Shown in pieces: positions 1 through 8,891 of a stretch of 64,000 bases of DNA. The translations under genes were made by a program, and so were the position numbers. Each line of letters opens with the position of its first letter. The stretch's first letter is position 1. Below the pieces are notes generated by a model that had not been told where the DNA came from, searched no databases, and saw only the letters and a program-made list of their open reading frames with translations. Where the stretch lies: assembly GCF_009789235.1 (NCBI RefSeq), contig NZ_WSTB01000010.1:1-64000 (forward strand). The letters are read 5' to 3'. The stretch comes from Flavobacterium hydrocarbonoxydans (lineage in GTDB: Bacteria; Bacteroidota; Bacteroidia; Flavobacteriales; Flavobacteriaceae).

Positions 1-356
1 ATCCACACGGAACACACAAAGTTTGCCTGGATGCTATTTTTGAAGCTGTAAAAGCTTTAAAACCAAAATCTTTTATGGATGAATGTTGGCTTTGGTTATA
101 CCGAGGAGCATGGCAGGAATGGGGAATTGACGAAGTAGAAATGGCGGTACCCATGAGCCCAGATCAGGTTTTAGCAAAACGTCACGGAATTTTCAAACAC
201 CAGTCTCAAAAAGACGGCGTTGTATTTCAGGGGACTGATGCCAGAGAGTTTTGGCAAAGAGCCGAAGACAGAAATGCAGAAACAGCGCAAGTTTACCAGC
301 AAATGGGATTAGCGAGTTATGCTGCGATGGAAGCTTTTGTGAGATGGGAGTATTAA
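1..356 (+). CDS. nagB: Glucosamine-6-phosphate deaminase, NagB/LmbE-type, 3' end only
   Basis: The frame is open from base 3 and ends at a TAA at 354-356, so 117 C-terminal residues are visible and the start lies before the window. The visible part begins PHGTHKVC and continues with an AKRHGIF..HQSQKDG block and a C-terminal AMEAFVRW block. I recognise these from the long Bacteroidota NagB proteins (about 640 residues), in which the deaminase domain is followed by an LmbE/PIG-L-like domain. The N-terminal catalytic domain is not in view. The enzyme would convert glucosamine-6-phosphate to fructose-6-phosphate and ammonia in the cytoplasm. It lies upstream of a GlmM-like mutase and near a GH109 locus, which fits amino-sugar catabolism. 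If the protein is an unfused LmbE-type deacetylase, the symbol would be wrong. Confidence 0.7.
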   Translation, partial: PHGTHKVCLDAIFEAVKALKPKSFMDECWLWLYRGAWQEWGIDEVEMAVPMSPDQVLAKRHGIFKHQSQKDGVVFQGTDAREFWQRAEDRNAETAQVYQQMGLASYAAMEAFVRWEY

Positions 357-679
357 AACAAATTTTAAACCATATAAGTAATATAAGTCCATTCAATTAC
401 TGAGTTTAACCCGTTGGGTGAAATTTTTTAACACATAGAAACATAGCTTATTGAACTCAAAAAAGGCGTTTCACTTGCATTAAAACATCCCGATAACTAT
501 CGGGACTATGTGTGAAGAAACGAGTTTCTTTTTGATTTTCTTTTTTTCAAAATCATAAAATCTATGTTTCTATGTGTTTAATTAAATTTTTATTAATTAC
601 ACTCAACGGGTTAAGCTTATAATTTCTTATATAACTTATATGGTTAAAAAAAATTTTCTATGGTAAAAAAAATAATAAA
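357..679. repeat. Nested inverted repeats in the nagB-glmM gap
   Basis: This 323-bp gap has no convincing gene. It is a set of nested palindromes. The outer arms are ACCATATAAGTAATATAAG (369-387) and its near-complement at 626-644. Inside lie TAACCCGTTGGGTG (408-421) with CACTCAACGGGTTA (600-613), then AACACATAGAAACATAG (430-446) with its complement near 562-578. A small hairpin, TCCCGATAACTATCGGGA, sits at 487-504. The outer arm recurs at 26927-26991 and 58990-59061. The structure could act as a terminator or be a dispersed element. Confidence 0.75.
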
Positions 680-2062
680 ATGGCTTTAATAAAATCAATT
701 TCAGGAATAAGAGGCACGATTGGAGGAGTCGTAAATGAAAATTTAACTCCAGTCAATGCCGTAAAATTTGCCGCAGCTTATGGTATGTGGCTCAGAGGGC
801 AGTATAAAAAAGAATCATTAAGCATTATTTTAGGCAGAGACGCCAGAATTTCGGGAGAAATGATTAGTAATCTGGTGGCCAATACACTTACCGGTTTGGG
901 GATTCAGGTAATAGATATTGGTTTGTCAACTACGCCTACTGTTGAAGTGGCTGTAAAACTAGACCAGGCAGATGGAGGCATTATAATTACCGCAAGTCAT
1001 AATCCGAAAGAGTGGAATGCCTTAAAATTACTGAATGATAAAGGAGAATTTCTAAATGCTGTGGAAGGTGAAAAAATTCTGAAGATTGCAGAAGAGGAAA
1101 GTTTTGTATTTGCAGCAGTTGACGATTTAGGGCAATATCAAAAAAAAGAAGGGTACATACAACGTCACACAGAAGAAGTATTGAAATTGTCTTTAGTAGA
1201 TGTGGAAGCCATTAAGAACGCCAATTTTAAAGTAGTGGTAGATGCAGTAAATTCAACTGGAGGTATTGCGATTCCAGCGTTGTTAGAAAAATTGGGAGTG
1301 GAATGTGTTAAATTGTATTGCGAGCCTAATGGTCACTTTCCTCATAATCCGGAGCCTTTAAAAGAACATCTTACGGTTATTTCAGAATGGGTTGTGAACG
1401 AAAAAGCAGATTTCGGAATTGTGGTCGATCCGGATGTAGATCGTCTCGCGCTAATTTGTGAAGACGGTTCGATGTTTGGCGAAGAATACACCCTCGTAGC
1501 CTGTGCCGATTATGTTTTAGGAAAAACAAAAGGAAATACGGTTTCTAATTTGTCTTCTTCCAGAGCATTACGCGATATTACTTTGAAACACGGCGGAAGT
1601 TATGAGGCCAGTGCAGTGGGTGAAGTAAATGTTGTCGAATTAATGAAAACCTCAAATGCGATTATTGGCGGCGAAGGAAATGGCGGAATTATCTATCCCG
1701 AATCACATTACGGTAGAGATTCATTAGTGGGAGTTGCTTTGTTTCTATCGCATTTAGCCAATAAAAAAGTATCCTGTAAAGAACTCAGAAACTCGTATCC
1801 GGATTATTTTATGAGTAAAAGTAAAATTGAGTTAACTCCCGAAATTGATGTGGATGGAGTTTTTGAAAAAATCGCTTATAAATTCAAAAATGAAAGCATT
1901 AATTGTATTGATGGTGTCAAAATAGATTTTGAAGAAGAATGGGTGCATTTAAGAAAATCAAATACAGAACCCATCATCCGAATTTATACCGAAAGCACAT
2001 CGCAGAAAAAAGCAGATGAACTGGCAGAAAAATTTATTGATGTTATTAAAAATTTGCTTTAA
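680..2062 (+). CDS. glmM: Phosphoglucosamine mutase / phosphomannomutase family protein
   Basis: A 460-residue alpha-D-phosphohexomutase, the usual length for the family. All four active-site elements are visible: the phosphoserine loop TASHNPKEWN (about 102-111), the metal-binding DPDVDR (about 250-255), the sugar-binding GEGNGG, and the phosphate-binding RKSNTEPIIRI near the C-terminus. The family interconverts hexose 6- and 1-phosphates. In Bacteroidota this subgroup is normally annotated GlmM, which makes glucosamine-1-phosphate for UDP-GlcNAc and cell wall, but sequence alone does not exclude phosphomannomutase activity. The ATG at 680 is preceded by an A-rich leader with no Shine-Dalgarno. 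It stands alone between two long intergenic regions. Confidence 0.85.
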   Translation: MALIKSISGIRGTIGGVVNENLTPVNAVKFAAAYGMWLRGQYKKESLSIILGRDARISGEMISNLVANTLTGLGIQVIDIGLSTTPTVEVAVKLDQADGGIIITASHNPKEWNALKLLNDKGEFLNAVEGEKILKIAEEESFVFAAVDDLGQYQKKEGYIQRHTEEVLKLSLVDVEAIKNANFKVVVDAVNSTGGIAIPALLEKLGVECVKLYCEPNGHFPHNPEPLKEHLTVISEWVVNEKADFGIVVDPDVDRLALICEDGSMFGEEYTLVACADYVLGKTKGNTVSNLSSSRALRDITLKHGGSYEASAVGEVNVVELMKTSNAIIGGEGNGGIIYPESHYGRDSLVGVALFLSHLANKKVSCKELRNSYPDYFMSKSKIELTPEIDVDGVFEKIAYKFKNESINCIDGVKIDFEEEWVHLRKSNTEPIIRIYTESTSQKKADELAEKFIDVIKNLL

Positions 2063-2294
2063 AAAGTGTTTATATAGAATGTGTTTTTAAAAATATTGAT
2101 TTTGTTTTAGTTTGAATAAGTAGCTGATTTTAAAACGTTAAAAAAGATATTTAACTGCATTTTTTAATTAAATGAATATCAAAATAAAAAAAATACATTT
2201 CAAAGGATAATAAAATTTTTTAGACAATTTATTAAATTCTTACACTATATATAATCGAAAACAATAAGAATTTAATAATACTTTTTCTAAAAAA

Positions 2295-2332
2295 TGTGCT
2301 CGAAAACACTTTTTTTATGTGCACGAACACAT
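2295..2332. promoter_or_regulatory. Candidate operator pair upstream of PUL 1
   Basis: Two similar palindromic sites lie in tandem: TGTGCTCGAAAACAC (2295-2309) and ATGTGCACGAACACAT (2317-2332). Both have GTG and CAC half-sites around a central CG, and the centres are about 23 bp apart, roughly two helical turns. The layout resembles LacI-type operators. No regulator gene lies beside them in the window, so the binding protein is unknown. Confidence 0.4.
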
Positions 2333-2348
2333 TTTTTTGATTTTGCCA

Positions 2349-2378
2349 TTGTTTATTAAAAAATATTATTTAGTTTAG
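2349..2378 (+). promoter_or_regulatory. Candidate promoter for the susC operon
   Basis: TTG at 2349-2351, a 19-bp spacer and TAGTTTAG at 2371-2378 resemble the Bacteroidota -33/-7 promoter (TTTG, 19-21 bp, TAnnTTTG) with one mismatch in the -7 box. It lies just downstream of the palindrome pair. The implied 5' leader of about 315 nt is long, so a second start nearer the gene is possible. Confidence 0.35.
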
Positions 2379-2702
2379 CCAAAAGTAAGTACAAGAACCG
2401 TTTTTTTTCGACCCTTTTTTCGAGTTCAGTTAAGGCATTTTTAAGAGAAAAAAAGGATCGCATTTTAAAGAGATTGCAAATTGAAAAATAATAATAAGTA
2501 GTTGATTATTAGGTGAGGTATAATCTTCTGAAAGAGAATAAAAAAAACTAAACGAAAAACAAAAAACAAAACCAAATCTATTATGAAATTAAGAAGAAAC
2601 ATAGAATGAATCCTTCCGCTTTGTGTTTGATAAAACGCTTAACCAAATTTTACTCACGCAAAGCATGCTTTTTACATTAACCATTAAACTAACCAGAATA
2701 AT

Positions 2703-5700
2703 ATGAAAAAAAGTAACAAGTTACTACACGGTAACTATCAAGAATTAAAATTTAGTTTAAAAGCAATACTTACTGTTTTATTTTTGATAGTAACTGTTTT
2801 TAAAGTAAATGCGACTACTTCTACAGAAAGTAGCGAAAAATCAGAAATTGTAAATAAAAAATCAGAAGCAGATATTACGATCAAAGGTGTTATTTTAGAT
2901 GAATTAGGACAACCAATGATTGGGGTAACCATTTTGCCTAAAGGTTCTAAAAGAGGAACCACAACTGATTTTGACGGAACTTTTACTATTGTCGTTCCGG
3001 CTACTACTGAGGCATTATTGCTTTCGTACGTAGGCTATGATGACAAAGAGGTTGCAATAGCAGGCAGAACGAATATTACGGTATCCATGGTTCCGTCTTC
3101 GAAATCACTGAATGAGGTAGTAATTATTGGATACGGAACTCAGAAAAAGAAAAATGTAACGGGTGCGATGTCTTCTATAAAAGGAGAATCGTTGATTTTA
3201 TCTTCTGCTCCATCAGTTTTGACAGCCCTTCAGGGAAAAGTTGCAGGTTTGCAGATTACTCAGAATAGTGCCCAGCCAGGTGGTGGATTTAATATTCAGA
3301 TTCGTGGTGCAGGATCTATAAATGTTAACAAACCTTTGGTGGTTATTGATGGATTTCCGGTTACCGATTTCCAGCAGCCAGGAACAGGAAACCGCTATGA
3401 TGGGGGGACACAGAGTATTTTAAATTCATTTAATCCAAACGACATCGAATCTATTGAGGTTTTAAAAGATGCCAGTGCTTCCGCAATCTATGGTGCCAGA
3501 GCAGCAAACGGTGTCATTATGATTACGACCAAAAAAGGAAAAGAAGGTCAGGTAAGAGTAGATTATTCAGGATCTTATTCGTATCAAAAATACAACGACA
3601 GTTATGAAGTTCTGAATTTGCAGGAATGGATGCAGTTACGAAACGATGCTTCTAAAGAAAACTGGGAATTCATCAATAAAGTTTACCCGTATTCATCCAG
3701 AACTTTAGAAGAAGCTAATGCTGCTCCGGTTAATGGAATTCCGTTCAAAAGACTATATTCTGATGAGCAGATTAGAAATGCAGGTAAGGGAACAGATTGG
3801 CTATCATTGGTAACCAGAGACGGAATGGTGCAGCAAAATAATTTATCATTAAGAGGAGGAACTCAATCGACGAAATACTTTTTGTCCGGAAATTTATTCA
3901 ATCAGGAAGGAATCGTTAATAATTCAGGATTAAAAAGAAGTACGGTTCATTTTAGTATTGATCAGAAAGTGACAGATTATGTAAATGTTGGAATGAACAT
4001 GACCAAAAGCCGCATCAAAAATCAAAACTCACAATTGGGTGGCGATCAGTTTGAGAATTCAGGAATCATTAGATCTGCAATCCAGCAGAGCCCCAACATT
4101 TTAGCAATAGATGAATTTGGAAATTATCCTATAAACCCGGATAATGCCTTAGAACCAAATCCATATTCATTGTTAACCATTTCTGACGAAGGAATTATAG
4201 ATAGAAATCTGATGAATTTTTATGCAGAAATTAAACCTTTCAGAGGATTTACAGCTAGATTTCAGGCAGGTTTTGATCAGGGAAATACCAGCAGGAATAC
4301 GTATTTGCCAAGAACGACTTTGCATGGTGCATTAGAAAACGGTAAAGCATCAATTAATAATCAGAAAAAAGATGATAATTTATTTGATATTATCTTAACC
4401 TACAACACAAAAATAGCAGACGACAACTCTTTTACTTTTATGGCGGGTTATTCTAGATCAAAATTTAGAAATGAAGGATCGTCCTTAGGGAACAGTAATT
4501 TTATTACCGATGCTTTTTTATGGAATAATATGAATGCAGGAGCGGGAACAAAACTGACTACATCTTTTAAATCAGAGGAAGGCTTTATCTCTTATTTTTC
4601 AAGGATATCCTATTCGTATAAAGACAAATACCTGTTAACTTCTACAATACGTCGTGATGGGGGAAGTATGTTTGCTGAAAATTATAAATACGCTTTGTTT
4701 CCATCTATTTCGGCAGGGTGGGATATTTCTCAGGAATCTTTTATGAAAGGGATTACAGATTATGTATCACAACTTAAAGTAAGATTTGGATATGGTTTGA
4801 TTGGGAATTCCGATGGACTTTATAAAGGAGCATTTTATGCACAGCCGGCCTATTTAAATCCTGATGAATCTATTTGGACAGGAGTATTTCCGAGCAGATT
4901 AACTAACCCTAATTTGAAATGGGAAACTACAACAGAAAAGAACTTAGGTATTGATTTTCAAATCTTAAAAAGTAGGGTTTCTGGTTCAGTAGAACTATAC
5001 GATAGAGTAGTCTCAGATTTAATACAGGTAAAACCAAACAATAGTTATCAGGAAATACCTGAAGTTTTTGCTAACATAGGCAGTACACAAAGTAGAGGAG
5101 TTGAGGTTACTTTAAGTACGGTAAATATTAATAATCCTGATTTTAAATGGAATACTACTTTTACCTACTCTCAATACAAAACCAAATGGAAAGAAAGAGC
5201 TCCAGACTGGAAGCCTTCAGTTTATATGAGTTATAATGATCCGTTACGTGCGCAATACAGCCAGCTTTCGGATGGTATTATGCAAATTGGCGAAGTAGTT
5301 CCGGCACAGCCTGATTTATATCCGGGACAAATAAAAATAAAAGATATCAATGGCTTCGTTCGCGATGCAGCAGGAAATCCTGTAACAGATGAGAATGGCG
5401 TATTTTTAAGAACTGGAGAAGGTGATGGAAAAATTGACGAAGCGGATACTGTTTTACTGGGCTCAGCAGATCCTGATTTTTCAGCAGGTTTAAGCAATAC
5501 TATTATCTGGAAAAACTTTCAGTTGAATTTTGTTTTTAATGGAATGTTCGGAAGAGAAATTGTAGATCAGACTGATTTTGCTTATGGTGTAACAGCAGTA
5601 GGTGTTGCTCAGAACGGAAGAAATGCACTAAGAAATGTATATAACAGATGGACTCCGGAAAATCCTACCAATACACGTCCGGGTTCGCATTTTGGCTATA

Positions 5701-5948
5701 CACAATATGGTTCGGGTGATTTCTTTATGCAGGATGCTTCCTTTGTTCGTTTGCAAAGTGTTTCGCTAAGTTATAATTTACCACAAAAATGGTTTGGTAA
5801 ATACATGCAGGGTGCGGCGATTAGACTGGATGGACAAAACCTTTTCACTATTACAAAGTATGATGGTATTGATCCTGAAACAGATGCTTATGCTGCAGCA
5901 TATCCAAATGTAAAAACATTCACAGTAGGAATTGATCTTAAGTTCTAA
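2703..5948 (+). CDS. SusC/RagA-family TonB-linked outer membrane transporter
   Basis: A 1081-residue protein of typical SusC length. It has a long N-terminal signal region ending near NATTS (about residue 38). A carboxypeptidase-regulatory-like domain follows (about 56-130, with DELGQPMIGVTI and TTTDFDGTF), then the SusC entry motif LNEVVIIGYG (about 136-145) and a TonB plug with VIDGFPV and EVLKDASASAIYGARAANG. The rest is a 22-strand-type barrel ending in Phe. It would import glycan fragments across the outer membrane using TonB energy, with the SusD-like protein encoded 10 bp downstream as its lid. It is the first gene of PUL 1. The substrate cannot be read from the sequence; the downstream GH109 gene hints at GalNAc-containing glycans. 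Confidence 0.95.
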   Translation: MKKSNKLLHGNYQELKFSLKAILTVLFLIVTVFKVNATTSTESSEKSEIVNKKSEADITIKGVILDELGQPMIGVTILPKGSKRGTTTDFDGTFTIVVPATTEALLLSYVGYDDKEVAIAGRTNITVSMVPSSKSLNEVVIIGYGTQKKKNVTGAMSSIKGESLILSSAPSVLTALQGKVAGLQITQNSAQPGGGFNIQIRGAGSINVNKPLVVIDGFPVTDFQQPGTGNRYDGGTQSILNSFNPNDIESIEVLKDASASAIYGARAANGVIMITTKKGKEGQVRVDYSGSYSYQKYNDSYEVLNLQEWMQLRNDASKENWEFINKVYPYSSRTLEEANAAPVNGIPFKRLYSDEQIRNAGKGTDWLSLVTRDGMVQQNNLSLRGGTQSTKYFLSGNLFNQEGIVNNSGLKRSTVHFSIDQKVTDYVNVGMNMTKSRIKNQNSQLGGDQFENSGIIRSAIQQSPNILAIDEFGNYPINPDNALEPNPYSLLTISDEGIIDRNLMNFYAEIKPFRGFTARFQAGFDQGNTSRNTYLPRTTLHGALENGKASINNQKKDDNLFDIILTYNTKIADDNSFTFMAGYSRSKFRNEGSSLGNSNFITDAFLWNNMNAGAGTKLTTSFKSEEGFISYFSRISYSYKDKYLLTSTIRRDGGSMFAENYKYALFPSISAGWDISQESFMKGITDYVSQLKVRFGYGLIGNSDGLYKGAFYAQPAYLNPDESIWTGVFPSRLTNPNLKWETTTEKNLGIDFQILKSRVSGSVELYDRVVSDLIQVKPNNSYQEIPEVFANIGSTQSRGVEVTLSTVNINNPDFKWNTTFTYSQYKTKWKERAPDWKPSVYMSYNDPLRAQYSQLSDGIMQIGEVVPAQPDLYPGQIKIKDINGFVRDAAGNPVTDENGVFLRTGEGDGKIDEADTVLLGSADPDFSAGLSNTIIWKNFQLNFVFNGMFGREIVDQTDFAYGVTAVGVAQNGRNALRNVYNRWTPENPTNTRPGSHFGYTQYGSGDFFMQDASFVRLQSVSLSYNLPQKWFGKYMQGAAIRLDGQNLFTITKYDGIDPETDAYAAAYPNVKTFTVGIDLKF

Positions 5949-5958
5949 TAAAAAAGAT

Positions 5959-7431
5959 ATGAAAAATTTAATAAATTATACAGTAGTTTTACTATTACTA
6001 GTTTTCTCAGGTTGCAGTGAGGATTTAGAGTCGGTTAAGTACGACGATATAAATCCGAGTATTTTTCCAAGTTCAGAGGCAGATGTTCAGGCTATAGTGG
6101 CTTCGGCATATTATCCGTTAAGAGGATCTTATGGAAACGGAATTCATTCTACTTCAGAAAATGGATTAATGTTTATTCTGGATGCCACAACCGAAATCCT
6201 TCAGGGACCTTACGGCGTACAGCAGGAAGCATCATTACACAGTTACAAGGCAAGTTCTACTTCTTTTACACGATTTTATGATGTGTTTTACAATAAGATC
6301 AGCAACATGACCCTGAGTATCGACAGAATAGAAAAATCAAATGTAAACGAGCAGATTAAAAAGAAGGCCATTGCCGAAGTAAGATGTGCAAGAGGATTAT
6401 TGGCTTATGAACTTTTTGACTTATACGGACCAATTGTAGTCGCACCTCTGGAAGTACTTAAAAACCCATTAGATGAACAACCTTTAGCAAGACTTTCTAA
6501 TGCTGAGATGGTTAGTTTTATAGAAAATGACCTTAAAGCTGCTGCTGCAGAGTTGAAATCTCCAGCCGAAACGCCTTATGGAAGATTCAGTAACGGTTTG
6601 GCAAGAATGGTTTTAATCAGATTGTATCTGCATGAAAAAAGATGGGCTGAGGTTGAAGAACAAGCTACCGCTATCATGGATATGAATTATTATGGTTTAG
6701 AAGAAAATTATGCTGGTCTTTGGGATATTACAGCACCGGTTAGCAGTAAAGAAGTTATTTGGGCAGTTCCGGCAGATTATGCAGGAACCAGCGAAAACCA
6801 ATGGCAGCTTATGGTATTGCCGAATAATTTCCCGGGACGTGGAGGTTACGGAACGATTCAGAGTTCATGGAAATTTTACGATTCTTTTGAGTCAACTGAT
6901 ATTCGTAAAATGGCTCTTATTGCGGAGTTTACTGGTACAGATGGAGTTACGTATAACAGAGCGAATCCGGCGAACTATATGCAATTAGGACCAATTCCTC
7001 TAAAAATTCACCCTGATGCGGCCAGAACTACGGCTTTAACAACAGTTGACATGATTATCTATCGTTATGCTGATGTATTATTATCAAGAGCTGAAGCTTT
7101 GGTCAACAAAACAGGAACGCCTACACAAGCGGCTATCGATTTGGTTAATATTGTTAGAAGAAGAGCCAAAATCAGTGAAATTGAATTGGTTAATTATGCG
7201 ACTTTAGCGAAATTCAACGAAATGATTCTTTTAGAGAGATCCCACGAATACTGGTGTGAGAACGGACAATATCGTTCAGATCTTATCAGACACGGGAAAT
7301 TTACGGAGCATGCTATCGACTTAAATGGTGCTGCTAGTCAAAGTGAGCCTTACAAAGCGTTGTTTCCTTTTTCATTAGCTAAAATTAGCGAAGGCAAAGG
7401 TAAATTTATTCAGAATCAGGGGTATAATTAA
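5959..7431 (+). CDS. SusD/RagB-family surface glycan-binding lipoprotein
   Basis: 490 residues from the ATG at 5959. An earlier in-frame ATG at 5932 lies inside the susC end and would spoil the signal peptide, so I reject it. The signal peptide ends in a lipobox with Cys19 (VFSGC), followed by acidic residues (SED) as in surface-exported Bacteroidota lipoproteins. SusD hallmarks are the helical tetratricopeptide-like core (AEVRCARGLLAYELFDLYGP) and the C-terminal block with LLERSHEYW and RSDLIRHGKF. It binds glycan on the cell surface and closes over the SusC channel. The 10-bp gap to susC indicates one operon. Confidence 0.95.
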   Translation: MKNLINYTVVLLLLVFSGCSEDLESVKYDDINPSIFPSSEADVQAIVASAYYPLRGSYGNGIHSTSENGLMFILDATTEILQGPYGVQQEASLHSYKASSTSFTRFYDVFYNKISNMTLSIDRIEKSNVNEQIKKKAIAEVRCARGLLAYELFDLYGPIVVAPLEVLKNPLDEQPLARLSNAEMVSFIENDLKAAAAELKSPAETPYGRFSNGLARMVLIRLYLHEKRWAEVEEQATAIMDMNYYGLEENYAGLWDITAPVSSKEVIWAVPADYAGTSENQWQLMVLPNNFPGRGGYGTIQSSWKFYDSFESTDIRKMALIAEFTGTDGVTYNRANPANYMQLGPIPLKIHPDAARTTALTTVDMIIYRYADVLLSRAEALVNKTGTPTQAAIDLVNIVRRRAKISEIELVNYATLAKFNEMILLERSHEYWCENGQYRSDLIRHGKFTEHAIDLNGAASQSEPYKALFPFSLAKISEGKGKFIQNQGYN

Positions 7432-7500
7432 TTTCTTTTTAAGAAGGATATCACTTTTGTGAATGAAAATGATTAATCAGATAATTTAATTATAAAAAAT

Positions 7501-8865
7501 ATGAAACATTTATTAATAATGCTTAGCCTTTTCCTGAATGTTGCTTCGAGTTGTCAGAGCGACGGAGGTGGTGATACCAATGAAGAAGTAAAAGGTGCTG
7601 AAAAAGTGACGTATGCCGTTTCTAATGAAGTTTTTACAAATCCGGAACGTGGGTTTATGCACACCTGGCAGGTAAATTCTGAAGGAGCTGCAATGACGGC
7701 GGCATCTCTGAATAATTTAAAGAAAGAAAATGTAAGCCTGATTTTACGTTTGTATTATCTGGAAAAATTTAAAACCACGGCTTTAAGCGAGGCACAGCTG
7801 GATCTTATCAAAACCGATTTTACTCGTTTGAGAGAGGCAGGTTTAAAATGTGTTTTGCGTTTTGCCTATACAAATGCTCAGGATGGTTCAGATGCTTCGG
7901 TTACGGTTATTTCTGGACATTTAGATCAGTTAAAACCTATTTTCGAAGAAAACAAAGATGTCATTGCTTTTGTTCAGGCAGGTTTTGTGGGCGCTTGGGG
8001 AGAGTGGTATTATACAACCAATCAGCTTACCACTCCTGCAAATAAAAAATTGATACTGGATAAACTTTTGGCTTCTTTTCCTAAAGAAGTTAAAATTCAG
8101 GTAAGAACACCTAAAATCAAACAGGACTTCGTGGCAACTACCACTGCTATGGATGCAACTGTTGGTTACGGAACGACTAATACAGCCCGTTTAGGTTTTC
8201 ATAACGATTGTTTTATGGCAAGTGTTGACGATTATGGTACGTATCAGAATGTTACTGCCGAGAAAACCTATGTAAGTAATGAAGCCCTTTTTGTCCCAAC
8301 AGGAGGTGAAACATGTCCGCCAGTAGATGTTCCAATTGCAAGTTGCAGCATTGCCGAGAAAGAAATGACACTCCTGAAATGGACGTATTTAAATCTGGAT
8401 TATTATGGTCCGGTTTTACAGGAATGGAGAAACAATAATTGTTTTGCCGATTTTGAAAGAAAACTAGGTTACCGATTGGCATTAGCTTCGTCTAGTGTAA
8501 AAAAAGAAGCGGCAGTAAACGGTACTTTAGAATTTAATGCTTTGATCAACAACGCCGGATTTGCTCCGGTCTATAATCCGAAAAATGCTTTTTTGATTTT
8601 TAAATCGACTGCAAATGGAACGATTTACAAGAAAAAATTAAATTTTGATGTTAGAAAAGTGGTTCCAAGAGTTTCTTTCGACTTAAAAGAATCGGTAAGC
8701 TTAGCTACTATTCCAGCCGGAACTTACGAATTGCTTTTAAAGATAGAAGACAGTTCTTCAAAATTAGCCGAAAGACCTGAATATGCTATTCGCTTAGCTA
8801 ATACAGGATTGTGGGACGCTGCTACCGGATTCAACAAATTATCACAAACGGTTATCATTAAATAG
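7501..8865 (+). CDS. DUF4874/DUF4832 lipoprotein, possible glycan-active enzyme
   Basis: 454 residues. A lipoprotein signal ends at Cys18 (VASSC), followed by QSDGGGD and further acidic residues. The N-terminal part (about 40-175) matches what I know of DUF4874: NPERGFMHTW, then LILRLYYLEKF, a solvent-facing VLRFAYTN strand and FVQAGFVGAWGEWYYTTN (about 157-174). The C-terminal part is DUF4832-like, with a beta-sandwich tail resembling a carbohydrate-binding module. The alternating strands and helices and the Glu in GAWGEW recall GH-A-like TIM-barrel hydrolases, but no activity is established to my knowledge. It sits in the susCD operon 69 bp after susD, where surface glycan-binding proteins or glycoside hydrolases usually lie. 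Confidence 0.8.
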   Translation: MKHLLIMLSLFLNVASSCQSDGGGDTNEEVKGAEKVTYAVSNEVFTNPERGFMHTWQVNSEGAAMTAASLNNLKKENVSLILRLYYLEKFKTTALSEAQLDLIKTDFTRLREAGLKCVLRFAYTNAQDGSDASVTVISGHLDQLKPIFEENKDVIAFVQAGFVGAWGEWYYTTNQLTTPANKKLILDKLLASFPKEVKIQVRTPKIKQDFVATTTAMDATVGYGTTNTARLGFHNDCFMASVDDYGTYQNVTAEKTYVSNEALFVPTGGETCPPVDVPIASCSIAEKEMTLLKWTYLNLDYYGPVLQEWRNNNCFADFERKLGYRLALASSSVKKEAAVNGTLEFNALINNAGFAPVYNPKNAFLIFKSTANGTIYKKKLNFDVRKVVPRVSFDLKESVSLATIPAGTYELLLKIEDSSSKLAERPEYAIRLANTGLWDAATGFNKLSQTVIIK

Positions 8866-8891
8866 GTATTAAAATATTTAAACTTAAAACC

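Larger units (their letters stand above)
2063..2702. other. Long A+T-rich regulatory region upstream of susC
   Basis: No convincing gene is visible in these 640 bp. The region holds a pair of imperfect palindromes at 2295-2332, a candidate Bacteroidota promoter at 2349-2378, and then about 320 bp of leader before the SusC start. Oligo-A and oligo-T runs are frequent. A leader of this length could hold an RNA regulator, but I cannot identify a specific structure. Confidence 0.6.

Noticed and set aside
5932..5958. Upstream ATG for the SusD-like gene
   Set aside because: It lies within the susC 3' end and adds nine residues ahead of a normal lipoprotein signal starting at 5959.
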